A DNA stretch of 6,160 nucleotides from Thermoleophilaceae bacterium (GCA_013812485.1 JACCTJ010000020.1:1-6160), one strand, 5' to 3'; positions 1 to 5,773 are shown, counted from the first letter of the stretch. Notes: generated by a model from the sequence alone, not told the origin. Numbers and translations are program-made.

Positions 1-664
1 CGGCCACCTCGTCGGGCTGGCCGAGGCGGCCGAGTTGGGTCGCGCCGACCATGCCCTGGACCAGCCGCTCCCCCATCTCGCCGAGCTGCTCCGGCGCGGC
101 CATGAGCAGGGGCGTCTCGATCGGGCCCGGGGCGACGGCGTTGGCGGTGACCTCGTAGCGCGCGGCCTCGCGCGCAATGGTCTTGGTGAAGCCGATGACT
201 CCGGCCTTGGCCGCCGAGTAGATGGCCGAGCCGCGCGAGCCCACCCGGCCCGCCTCGGAGGCGACGTTGACGATCCGCCCGCGACGACGTTCCTGCAGGC
301 CGGGCAGGACGGCGTGGGTGACGGCGATGGTCCCGCGCAGGTTGACCGCGAGCACCCGATCCCACACCGCCTCGTCGGTGCGGGCGAAGAACCCGAACTC
401 GTCGTAGCCCGCGTTGTTGACGAGCACCTCGAGCGGACCGAGATCGCGCTCGGCGGCCGCGACGGCGGCGGCGATCGAGGCGGTCGAGCGCACGTCGAGC
501 TCGTAGGCGGCGCCGTCGAGGTCCCCGGCTACGGCCTGGGCGGTACCGGCGTTTAGGTCGGTCACGGCCACGCGCGCCCCCTCGGCAGCGAGCTCGCGGC
601 AGGTGGCCGCGCCGATGCCACTTCCGCCGCCGGTGACGAGCGCCGCGTGTCCCTCGAGCCTCAT
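1..664 (-). CDS. Short-chain dehydrogenase/reductase, BadH-like (3' end outside window)
   Basis: Reading the minus strand from the ATG at 664 gives 221 uninterrupted residues that run off the window edge; the usual family length is about 250, so roughly 30 residues are missing. It is a classical SDR with a Rossmann fold: TGGGSGIG at residues 11-18 binds the nucleotide, D36 at the end of strand 2 favours NAD(H) over NADP(H), NNAG is at 83-86, the catalytic residues are S136 and Y149-x3-K153, and PGPIET is at 179-184. The segments NNAGYDEF, EAGRVGS and KAGVIGFTKT recall 2-hydroxycyclohexane-1-carboxyl-CoA dehydrogenase (BadH) and related acyl-CoA or FabG-type oxidoreductases as I remember them. 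The exact substrate cannot be fixed from sequence. The gene is divergent from npdG with an 82-nt spacer. There is no Shine-Dalgarno sequence, but a TAGGCT box lies 8 nt upstream of the ATG. The SDR assignment is very secure; the BadH-like subtype is moderate. Confidence 0.93.
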   Translation of the reverse strand, partial: MRLEGHAALVTGGGSGIGAATCRELAAEGARVAVTDLNAGTAQAVAGDLDGAAYELDVRSTASIAAAVAAAERDLGPLEVLVNNAGYDEFGFFARTDEAVWDRVLAVNLRGTIAVTHAVLPGLQERRRGRIVNVASEAGRVGSRGSAIYSAAKAGVIGFTKTIAREAARYEVTANAVAPGPIETPLLMAAPEQLGEMGERLVQGMVGATQLGRLGQPDEVA

Positions 665-672
665 GGGCGGCC

Positions 673-678
673 AGCCTA
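673..678 (-). promoter_or_regulatory. Putative -10 box (TAGGCT) for the SDR gene
   Basis: On the minus strand TAGGCT fits the actinobacterial -10 pattern TAnnnT and ends 8 nt before the SDR start codon. Transcription would begin at or almost at the ATG, giving a leaderless or near-leaderless mRNA, which agrees with the absence of a Shine-Dalgarno sequence. No convincing -35 element is visible. The call rests on motif and spacing only. Confidence 0.45.
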
Positions 679-730
679 CTCCGGGCGATCTCAGAGCGGG
701 TGCGCCGAAGGGCCGCCGCACGCGCCTCGA

Positions 731-736
731 TAGGCT
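731..736 (+). promoter_or_regulatory. Putative -10 box (TAGGCT) for the npdG-cofDCE operon
   Basis: The same hexamer as on the opposite strand, ending 10 nt before the GTG chosen for npdG. It predicts a transcript start near 743-747 with little or no leader. The GTG lacks a Shine-Dalgarno sequence, which fits leaderless initiation. The position of this box also argues against starting npdG further upstream, since the ATG at 663 would lie before the predicted transcript start. No clear -35 is seen. Confidence 0.45.
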
Positions 737-746
737 CGCGGCCCGC

Positions 747-1430
747 GTGAGCCCCTCCCCCATTCCCATCGTCGGCGGCACCGGCGCGCTCGGCTTCGGA
801 CTCGCCCTACGGCTGGCGCGAGCGGGGGTCCCCGTGATCATCGGCTCACGCGGCGCCGACCGCGCTCGGGAGGCAGCGTCGAAGGCCCGGGAACGCATTC
901 CAGAGGGCGAGATCCAGGGGCTGGAAAACGCCGAGGCGGTTCCCCGCGGCGAAGTCGTCTTCCTCACCGTCCCCTTCCGGGCTCAGTCGGAGAACCTGAC
1001 CAACCTGCGCGAGGTGCTGCGCCCCCGCCAGATCCTCGTCGACGCCACCGTGCCGCTCGCGGCGGCGATCTCCGGCAGGGCGACGCGGCTGCTCGGCGTT
1101 CCCCAGGGCTCGGCGGCGGAGCAGGCTCAGGAGATGGTGCCCGACGGCGTGACCGTGATCAGCGCCCTGCACACGGTGGCCGGCCACGCTCTCACCGACC
1201 TCGACCACGAGCTCGACGAGGACGTGCTCATCTGCGGGGACTCGCGTGATCCGAAGCGAGCGGTCGCCGACATCATCGAGAAGATCCCGGGACTGCGGCC
1301 GGTGAACGCCGGTGCGCTCGAGACGGCGCGTCTCGTCGAGGGGCTGACGCCGCTCCTCATCTCGATCAACGCGCGCAACAAGGTCACCGCCGGCATCACG
1401 CTCTCCGGCCTCGACGAGCCTCGGTGGTAG
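747..1430 (+). CDS. npdG: F420H2:NADP+ oxidoreductase (NpdG family)
   Basis: A 227-residue cytosolic enzyme that moves hydride between reduced F420 and NADP+, linking the F420 pool to NADPH. It begins directly with the Rossmann strand IPIVGGTGALG (glycine motif at residues 10-16). GSRG at 33-36 supplies S34 and R35, expected to hold the 2'-phosphate of NADP. The region SAAEQAQEM (122-130) corresponds to the F420-contact loop of this family, and the C-terminal half has the conserved helix ALETARLVEGLTPLLISIN (190-208). Length matches the family (about 210-230). GTG 747 was chosen because it lies just before the first strand; in-frame upstream starts (603, 663) would add a proline-rich, non-conserved stretch and overlap the divergent SDR gene. 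It is first in an operon with the F420 assembly genes and overlaps cofD by 7 nt, which supports F420 rather than another cofactor. The family call is strong; the physiological direction of reaction is not visible. Confidence 0.93.
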   Translation: MSPSPIPIVGGTGALGFGLALRLARAGVPVIIGSRGADRAREAASKARERIPEGEIQGLENAEAVPRGEVVFLTVPFRAQSENLTNLREVLRPRQILVDATVPLAAAISGRATRLLGVPQGSAAEQAQEMVPDGVTVISALHTVAGHALTDLDHELDEDVLICGDSRDPKRAVADIIEKIPGLRPVNAGALETARLVEGLTPLLISINARNKVTAGITLSGLDEPRW

Positions 1431-2332
1431 CGGTCCTCGCCGGGGGGACCGGCGGGGCCAAGCTCGCGCGCGGGATGCTCGACGTCGTCGGAGGCGATGA
1501 GCTCGCGGTCATCGCCAACACCGGGGACGACGTCGAGGTCTACGGCGCCCACGTCTCACCCGACCCCGACCTGATCGCCTACGCGCTCGCCGCCGTGCTC
1601 GACGAGCGCGGCTACGGGATCAGCGACGACACCTGGGCGGTGATGGACGGGCTCGCCTGGGCCGGCCGCGACACGTGGTTTCGCCTCGGTGACCGCGATC
1701 TGGCCCTGTGCCTGATGCGGACCGAGCTCTTGCACGCCGGCCTCCGCCTCACGGAGGCGCACGCGAAGGTCGTCGCCGGGCTCGGGCTTTCGGCGCGCGT
1801 CCTGCCCATGACCGACGAGCCGGTACGCACACACGTGCGAGCGCGCGGACGCTGGCGAGCGTTCCAGGAGTTCATGATCGTGGACGGGGCAGCCGGCCCG
1901 GTCGAGGAGGTCGAGCTGCGCGGCGTCGAGGCGGCCCGGCCGACACCGGAGGTGCTCGAGGCGCTCGCCGCCGCCGAGGCGATCGTGATCGGTCCCTCCA
2001 ACCCCGTGATCTCGATCGGGCCGATCCTGGCCGTGCCGGGGATGCGGGACGCGCTGGCCGAGGCGCGCGCGCCGATCGTGGCCGTCAGCCCCTTCGTGGG
2101 CGGTCGCGCGGTCAAGGGACCGACCGAGGCGTTCTGCGCTCACGCCGGCATCGCGCCGAGCGCGCAGGGCGTCGCCGACGCCTACGCCGACGTGATCGAC
2201 GGCCTCGTCGCCGACGAGCCGGTGGCCGGCCTGCCGGCGCTCGAGCTCGACACGCTGATGGACACGCCCGAAGCGCGCGAGCGCGTGGCCGCGGCCACGC
2301 TCGACTTGGCGCGCTCGCTCGCCGCCCGTTAG
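1424..2332 (+). CDS. cofD: CofD/FbiA: three-carbon-acid transferase to FO (makes F420-0 or dehydro-F420-0)
   Basis: A 302-residue enzyme that transfers the phospho-acid from the GDP-activated intermediate made by CofC onto FO. Family signatures in order: LAGGTGGAKLARG at residues 5-17, NTGDD at 32-36, PMTDEPVRTHV at 128-138, IGPSNPVISIGPILAVPG at 189-206, and SPFVGGRAVKGPTEAFC at 222-238. Length is typical (about 300-330). Start GTG 1424 is the only sensible one, since the conserved N-terminus follows at once. It lies within the end of npdG (the string GTGGTAG carries the start and the npdG stop), has no Shine-Dalgarno sequence and so probably depends on ribosomes finishing npdG. Archaeal CofD uses lactyl-2-diphospho-guanosine; mycobacterial FbiA uses the phosphoenolpyruvate equivalent. 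Sequence reading alone does not decide which applies here, though an actinobacterial host would favour phosphoenolpyruvate. Confidence 0.96.
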   Translation: MVAVLAGGTGGAKLARGMLDVVGGDELAVIANTGDDVEVYGAHVSPDPDLIAYALAAVLDERGYGISDDTWAVMDGLAWAGRDTWFRLGDRDLALCLMRTELLHAGLRLTEAHAKVVAGLGLSARVLPMTDEPVRTHVRARGRWRAFQEFMIVDGAAGPVEEVELRGVEAARPTPEVLEALAAAEAIVIGPSNPVISIGPILAVPGMRDALAEARAPIVAVSPFVGGRAVKGPTEAFCAHAGIAPSAQGVADAYADVIDGLVADEPVAGLPALELDTLMDTPEARERVAAATLDLARSLAAR

Positions 2333-2353
2333 ATTCGAGCGTCGCGACCGCCG

Positions 2354-3022
2354 ATGCGAACGCTCGCCGTCCTTCCCGTCAAGAGCTTCACCGCCGCCAA
2401 GGGGCGACTCGCCGCCCGTCTCGAGCCCGCGGAGCGGGCCGCGCTGGCGGAGGCCATGCTCGGTGACGTGCTCGAGGCGCTGCTCGAGGCGGAGGAGCTC
2501 GAAGGCGTGGCGGTCGTGACCGCCGAACCCCGCGCCGCCGCGGTGGGTGTCGAGGCGGGCGCCGCGGTCATCGCCGACCCCGAGCAGGCCGGCCAGTCCC
2601 CGGCCGCCGCCCTCGGCATCGCCGACGCGCTGCGCGCCGGATGCGAGCGCGTGCTGCTCGTTCCCGGCGACACCCCGCTGCTGAGCTCAGACGACGTCGA
2701 CAAGCTGCTGCGACATTCGGCGGACGCGGGCACGGGCATGGCGATCGTGCCCGATCGCCATGGCACGGGCACCAACGCGCTCCTGCTCTCGCCTCCGGAC
2801 GCGATCGCGCCCGGCTTCGGGCCGGACAGCTGTGCGCGGCACCTCGCCGCGGCCGAGACGGCGACCGTCGCGCACGCCGTGGAGCGGGTGACCAGCCTCG
2901 CGCACGACGTCGACACCCCCGAGGATCTGAGCGCCCTCGCGGCCCGCCTCCGCGAGGCCGATCCCGCGGTCGCCCGCCGCACGCGGACCACGGCGGCGCT
3001 CTCGCTGCCGACCGGGGTCTAG
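2354..3022 (+). CDS. cofC: CofC/FbiD: GTP-dependent phospho-acid guanylyltransferase
   Basis: A 222-residue nucleotidyltransferase with a GT-A-like fold that condenses GTP with 2-phospholactate or phosphoenolpyruvate to give the unstable substrate of CofD. Recognisable elements: the opening VLPVKSFTAAKGRLA (residues 6-20) with the KGRL nucleotide-binding signature, VPGDTP at 103-108 containing the metal-binding aspartate, PDRHGTGTNAL at 133-143, FGPDS at 155-159, and DVDTPEDL near the end (185-192). Length is normal for a free-standing CofC. ATG 2354 lies immediately before the first strand and 21 nt after the cofD stop. No Shine-Dalgarno sequence is evident. A TAnnnT-like string (TAGATT, 2330-2335) overlaps the cofD stop but is too weak to call as an internal promoter. 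Substrate choice (lactate or PEP type) is unresolved, as for cofD. A tail of about 25 residues follows the conserved DVDTPEDL region. Confidence 0.95.
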   Translation: MRTLAVLPVKSFTAAKGRLAARLEPAERAALAEAMLGDVLEALLEAEELEGVAVVTAEPRAAAVGVEAGAAVIADPEQAGQSPAAALGIADALRAGCERVLLVPGDTPLLSSDDVDKLLRHSADAGTGMAIVPDRHGTGTNALLLSPPDAIAPGFGPDSCARHLAAAETATVAHAVERVTSLAHDVDTPEDLSALAARLREADPAVARRTRTTAALSLPTGV

Positions 3023-3024
3023 CG

Positions 3025-3774
3025 CTGGCGATCACCATCCTCTCGCTCGGGCGTCTGCCCGAGATCCTCGCCGGCGACGACCTCGGCGCGTTGATCGGCG
3101 CCGCCGCCCCGCCGGATCTCGCCGACGACGACGTGGTCGTGATCGCTCACAAAGCGATCTCGAAGGCCGAGGGACGCACCGTGCGACTGAGCGAGGTGGC
3201 GCCCGGCGAGCACGCCCGAGCCCTCGCCGCCGAGCACGGCAAGGACCCGCGCCACGTCGAGGTCGTGCTGCGCGAGTCCGCCGAGCTCGTGCGCGCCGAG
3301 CGCGGCGTCCTCGTCTGCCGGACCCACCACGGGCTCGTCTGCGCCAACGCCGGGGTCGACGCCTCGAACGCGGCGGCGGCCGACGAGCTCGTCCTACTGC
3401 CCTTGGATCCCGATCGCTCCGCCCGGGAGCTGCGCGAACGCATCGCCGCCGTACGCGGAGTCCGTCCCGGAGTGCTCGTCACCGACACCTTCGGCCGTGC
3501 GTGGCGCCTCGGCCAGACCGACGTCGCCATCGGAGCCGCCGGCTTCGTCGCGCTCGACGACTGGCGCGGGCGCCAGGACGCTCAGGAGAGGGAGATGCGC
3601 GCCACCGTGATCGCCGTCGCCGACGCCGTGGCAGGGGCCGCCGACCTTGCTCGGAGCAAGGACTCGGGCGAGCCGGCGGTGCGCGTGTCCGGCCTCGGGC
3701 ATTACGTCACCGAGGAGGACGGCCCGGGCGCGGCCGTGCTCCGACGCCCTCTGGACGAGGACCTCTTTCGGTAG
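3025..3774 (+). CDS. cofE: CofE: F420-0:gamma-glutamyl ligase, single-domain, likely CTG start
   Basis: A 249-residue GTP-dependent ligase that adds gamma-linked glutamates to F420-0, giving mature F420-n. Motifs: LPEILAGDDL at residues 11-20 (GTP site), HKAISKAEGR at 42-51, HHGLVCANAGVDASN at 101-115, and DTFGRAWRLGQTDVAIG at 154-170 with the metal- and GTP-binding acidic residues. The protein ends at LDEDLFR, so it is the short CofE form and lacks the C-terminal FMN nitroreductase-like domain of mycobacterial FbiB. The start is unusual: codon by codon, no ATG, GTG or TTG occurs in frame between 2641 and 3091. The TTG at 3091 would remove the conserved GDDL segment, while 2641 lies deep inside cofC. 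CTG 3025 begins two bases after the cofC stop and has GGGG at 3014-3017 as a possible weak ribosome site. Gene identity is very secure; the start is moderate. Confidence 0.93.
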   Translation: MAITILSLGRLPEILAGDDLGALIGAAAPPDLADDDVVVIAHKAISKAEGRTVRLSEVAPGEHARALAAEHGKDPRHVEVVLRESAELVRAERGVLVCRTHHGLVCANAGVDASNAAAADELVLLPLDPDRSARELRERIAAVRGVRPGVLVTDTFGRAWRLGQTDVAIGAAGFVALDDWRGRQDAQEREMRATVIAVADAVAGAADLARSKDSGEPAVRVSGLGHYVTEEDGPGAAVLRRPLDEDLFR

Positions 3775-3798
3775 GGGGACATCCCCAAGAGTTTTCTC
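3775..3798 (+). terminator. Weak hairpin after cofE, possible terminator
   Basis: Directly after the cofE stop, GGGG (3775-3778) and CCCC (3783-3786) pair across ACAT, followed shortly by TTTTCTCT (3792-3799). The stem is short and the T tract imperfect, so this is only a candidate for terminating the F420 operon transcript. Confidence 0.25.
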
Positions 3799-3845
3799 TG
3801 GGCCCTTCGCCCTCACAACTGCCCTGCGCCCGCGTCAAACGACTA

Positions 3846-3859
3846 GGACGAGAACGTCC
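3846..3859. promoter_or_regulatory. Perfect 5-bp inverted repeat in the spacer before the PRC module
   Basis: GGACG and CGTCC flank AGAA. The dyad lies in the 3775-3930 spacer, which is less GC-rich than the surrounding genes and is the natural place for a promoter of the downstream module. It could be an operator, an mRNA leader hairpin or chance; arms of five are short in GC-rich DNA. Otherwise this spacer holds no ORF I can support and no -10/-35 pair I would defend. Confidence 0.3.
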
Positions 3860-3930
3860 AACGCCGTGTACGCCGTCGCGTTCGTGGAGATAACGCTTCA
3901 TAGGGAGGCGACTCGAGGAGAGGATGCGAG

Positions 3931-4026
3931 ATGGCGGATCCGGCAGCCGACAAGCTGAAAGACAGCGCCACGCGAGTCGGACGACCGTGCCCGCAGACGA
4001 CCCGGGGGCAAGGAGGAGGGGTATGA
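3931..4026 (+). CDS. Possible 31-residue leader ORF, stop overlapping the PRC-barrel start
   Basis: An ATG at 3931 lies 7 nt after a purine-rich GAGGAGAGG (3915-3923) and opens 31 codons. The predicted peptide starts MADPAADKLKDSATRVG, hydrophilic and helix-prone, then turns Pro/Gly-rich. Its TGA (4024-4026) overlaps the ATG of the PRC-barrel gene as ATGA, the usual coupling geometry. The last codons coincide with the strong Shine-Dalgarno of the next gene, so that part of the peptide is probably not constrained. It could be a regulatory leader ORF, the remnant of a small hydrophilic stress protein, or a chance ORF. I do not recognise a family. Confidence 0.35.
   Translation: MADPAADKLKDSATRVGRPCPQTTRGQGGGV
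4010..4016 (+). promoter_or_regulatory. Strong ribosome binding site for the PRC-barrel gene
   Basis: AAGGAGG, a near-perfect anti-16S match, ends 6 nt before ATG 4023. It fixes the start over the in-frame ATG at 3924, which would add 33 non-conserved residues. None of the F420 genes upstream has a comparable site. Confidence 0.85.
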
Positions 4027-5099
4027 GCAACGCAGAGGATCACAGCGCATGGCGGGGCAAGAAAGTCGTCGACACAGACGGCGACAAGATCGGCGACATC
4101 GAGGAGGTCTACCTCGACGATCGCGACGAGCCGGCCTGGGCGGCGGTCAACACCGGCCTATTTGGCAACAGCCTGTCGCTCGTGCCTCTCGCGGGCGCCG
4201 ATCTGAGGGACCATGACCGGGTGACGGTGGGCTACGACAAGCGCACCGTCAAGGACGCGCCTCGGCTCGACAGCCCGCGCGAGCTCGACGCCGAGGAGGA
4301 GGCGGAGCTCCATCGCTACTACGGCCTTGACCGCGCGCGCGACGCGGATGAGCGCAGCTCAGTAGGCAGCGGCGAAGGGTCGGGCGGGACGGGACGGCTG
4401 CGCTCCGTGGTCGGCCGGGCGGCGCGCGACGTGAGCGAGGCAGCGCGGGAGGAGTGGCGCCACCGGCGTGAGAGACGGGACGACTCGACCCAGCACGCGC
4501 ATGCGGACACGCCGCCGCGCGACCGTCGCGAGGCGCCGCCTCACGAACGGGAGCGACCGGCGGCGGGGCAGTCGGCTTCCTCGGGCGGACCGAGAGAAGG
4601 CGCGCGCGAGGAGGCTTCGGAGCGCTCGACGCGCGAGGGGCCCCCGAGTGAGGAGCGCTTGGCGCGTGAGCGGCGCGAACGCGGCGAGCCCCGGGCGCCC
4701 GAAGGGCGCGCGAGTGAGCAACGCGGGGTGCCCGAACCGGGCGTGGGTGACCCGCGCGGGGCGCATGAGGGCCACGAGCCCGACGGAGTTGGCGACCGCG
4801 ACCGCGATGCGACACCCAGCGGCCGCCAAGGGCCCGTCGGGTCCAGTGGCCCGCCGCCGGATGACCGACAGTCGCGCGAGCTTGACGGCCCAACCACCGC
4901 GGCTGCGACAGGCACCTCCTCCGGCGAGGGGAGCCGGACCGCTCAGCAGACGGCGGATGGGGAGGGTGCGCCCGCCAGCGAAGCGCCTCGTCGGCGTGTC
5001 CGGCGACACGTGACCACGGAATACCTGTCGGAGACCGGCGAGGTCGAGCGGCGGGAGACTCAGACCGAGGAAGACCATCCCGACCCGAGGGAGCGATGA
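4023..5099 (+). CDS. PRC-barrel domain protein with long disordered charged tail
   Basis: A 358-residue protein without signal peptide or membrane segment. Residues 9-80 form a PRC-barrel: WRGKKVVDTDGDKIGDIEEV, LDDRDEPAWAAVNTGLFGN, and a SLVPL strand. The actinobacterial-type extension DAPRLDSPRELDAEEEAELHRYYGL (78-102) is split between two helices. From about 103 to 322 the sequence is low-complexity, rich in Arg, Glu, Gly, Ser, Pro and Asp, and almost certainly disordered. The end (323-358) is denser: RRRVRRHVTTEY, then ETGEVERRETQTEED. In relatives of this PRC type I recall a DUF2382 (YsnF-like) stress domain in this place; the terminal TEY...VERRE string is faintly reminiscent, but I would not call the domain. 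PRC-barrels act as small binding modules in RNA processing, photosynthetic reaction centres and stress proteins; the ligand here is unknown. The TGA overlaps the next ATG by 4 nt, so the two products are probably made together. Confidence 0.88.
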   Translation: MSNAEDHSAWRGKKVVDTDGDKIGDIEEVYLDDRDEPAWAAVNTGLFGNSLSLVPLAGADLRDHDRVTVGYDKRTVKDAPRLDSPRELDAEEEAELHRYYGLDRARDADERSSVGSGEGSGGTGRLRSVVGRAARDVSEAAREEWRHRRERRDDSTQHAHADTPPRDRREAPPHERERPAAGQSASSGGPREGAREEASERSTREGPPSEERLARERRERGEPRAPEGRASEQRGVPEPGVGDPRGAHEGHEPDGVGDRDRDATPSGRQGPVGSSGPPPDDRQSRELDGPTTAAATGTSSGEGSRTAQQTADGEGAPASEAPRRRVRRHVTTEYLSETGEVERRETQTEEDHPDPRER

Positions 5100-5626
5100 A
5101 CGACCAACGAGGACATAGCTTCACAGCTGCCCAAGGTGCCAATGGGCCCGGAGGACTGCGGCCCGCGGGAGAGGCCCGAACCGAGCGAGATACGCCGCTC
5201 GCCGAGCGAGATCGAGAGCGTTCGCCCGAGCGAGACCGAGAGCGTTCGCCCGAGCGCCCGCGGAGCAACGTCGTCGCCATCGCCGCGCTCGTCGTCGGTG
5301 TGCTGGCGCTCGTCGTCCTCGTTCTCTCGCTCGGTACCCTGTTCCCGCTTTCCCTCCTCCTCGGAATCGCCGCCATCGTGCTCGGCGTGATGGGCAAGCG
5401 CAAAGCCGGTCGCGGCGCGAGCCCGAGTGGACGCGGGGCCGCTCACCGCGGCAAGGCACAGGCCGGCCTATTACTCGGCGTGCTCACTGCGGTCCTGTCG
5501 ATCCTGCTACCGGTGCTGGCGATCGCACTCCTCTCGGGGGAGAGCTCCGACTTGCGCCGCTCAGTCGAAGACCTGATTCAACGCGAGCAGGTAGAAGAGA
5601 CCCAACCCGCGCCCCAGGCGCGCTGA
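5096..5626 (+). CDS. DUF4190-like membrane protein with three predicted helices
   Basis: A 176-residue predicted inner-membrane protein. Residues 1-57 are hydrophilic and carry two tandem ERDRERSP units (37-44, 45-52). Hydrophobic segments lie at about 58-80, 82-99 and 123-147. The pattern SNVVAIAALVVGVLALV, then LLLGIAAIVLGVMGKRKAG, a basic Gly-rich loop (101-121), and GKAQAGLLLGVLTAVLSIL is typical of DUF4190-type proteins, common in Actinobacteria and of unknown function. A charged tail (148-176) follows the last helix. The start overlaps the PRC-barrel stop as ATGA, with GAGGGAG at 5087-5093 as ribosome site. The basic loop and Arg-rich N-terminus suggest a cytoplasmic N-terminus, with the loop between helices 2 and 3 also inside; this is an inference from the positive-inside rule. 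No enzymatic motif is visible. Confidence 0.85.
   Translation: MNDQRGHSFTAAQGANGPGGLRPAGEARTERDTPLAERDRERSPERDRERSPERPRSNVVAIAALVVGVLALVVLVLSLGTLFPLSLLLGIAAIVLGVMGKRKAGRGASPSGRGAAHRGKAQAGLLLGVLTAVLSILLPVLAIALLSGESSDLRRSVEDLIQREQVEETQPAPQAR
5203..5256 (+). repeat. 24-bp tandem repeat, 2.25 copies, inside the DUF4190-like gene
   Basis: Copies at 5203-5226 and 5227-5250 differ at a single base (T5212 against C5236), followed by a 6-base partial copy. Each encodes an eight-residue ERDRERSP unit, so copy-number change would keep the frame. Confidence 0.9.
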
Positions 5627-5628
5627 CG

Positions 5629-5642
5629 CGTCGCTCGCGACG
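5629..5642 (+). terminator. Short hairpin just after the DUF4190-like stop
   Basis: CGTCG (5629-5633) pairs with CGACG (5638-5642) across CTCG, beginning two bases after the TGA. There is no U tract, so it could attenuate transcription or protect a 3' end rather than terminate. The rest of the 5627-5773 gap before the next ribosome site shows no ORF or clear promoter. Confidence 0.25.
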
Positions 5643-5773
5643 GGTGGCCCGGCCCCTCGGCACGCAGTTCGGGAGGCGCACCCGAGGGCGCACGGGCCGC
5701 GGCCGGTCGGGCGCTGCCTCGGCGGCGAGCTAGGAGCTGTGGAAGCGGGCCGCACGTCACGCGCGGCCGAGAC

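Noticed and set aside
35..556. Plus-strand open frame of 173 codons at the window start
   Set aside because: It lies antisense to the SDR, whose motifs are complete and in order on the minus strand; the plus-strand product is low complexity.
603..746. Starting npdG at ATG 603 or 663
   Set aside because: It would add a non-conserved Pro/Arg stretch, overlap the SDR start and precede the likely promoter; GTG 747 sits right before the nucleotide-binding strand.
2330..2335. TAGATT as an internal -10 box for cofC
   Set aside because: It includes the cofD stop codon, has no -35 and lies 18 nt from the start; chance is the simpler explanation.
1708..2466. Plus-strand 252-codon frame overlapping cofD and cofC
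   Set aside because: An Arg-rich shadow of cofD in another frame, with no conserved motif.
2641..3024. Extending cofE upstream to ATG 2641
   Set aside because: It would add 128 residues of Arg-rich out-of-frame cofC sequence that no CofE has.
3924..4022. Starting the PRC-barrel gene at ATG 3924
   Set aside because: The strong AAGGAGG at 4010-4016 points to ATG 4023, and the extra 33 residues do not resemble the family.
4329..4990. Possible frameshift inside the PRC-barrel gene, to explain the low-complexity tail
   Set aside because: The frame stays open to an ATGA overlap with the next gene, third positions remain G/C-biased in this frame, and the other plus-strand frame (4468-5013) gives a less protein-like Arg/Pro/Ala-rich product.
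4249..5403. A 384-codon open frame on the minus strand across the PRC-barrel tail and the DUF4190-like gene
   Set aside because: The product is Arg/Pro/Ala/Ser-rich with no domain. Long antisense frames are expected opposite GC-rich coding DNA, and the plus-strand genes have ribosome sites, a recognisable fold and helices.
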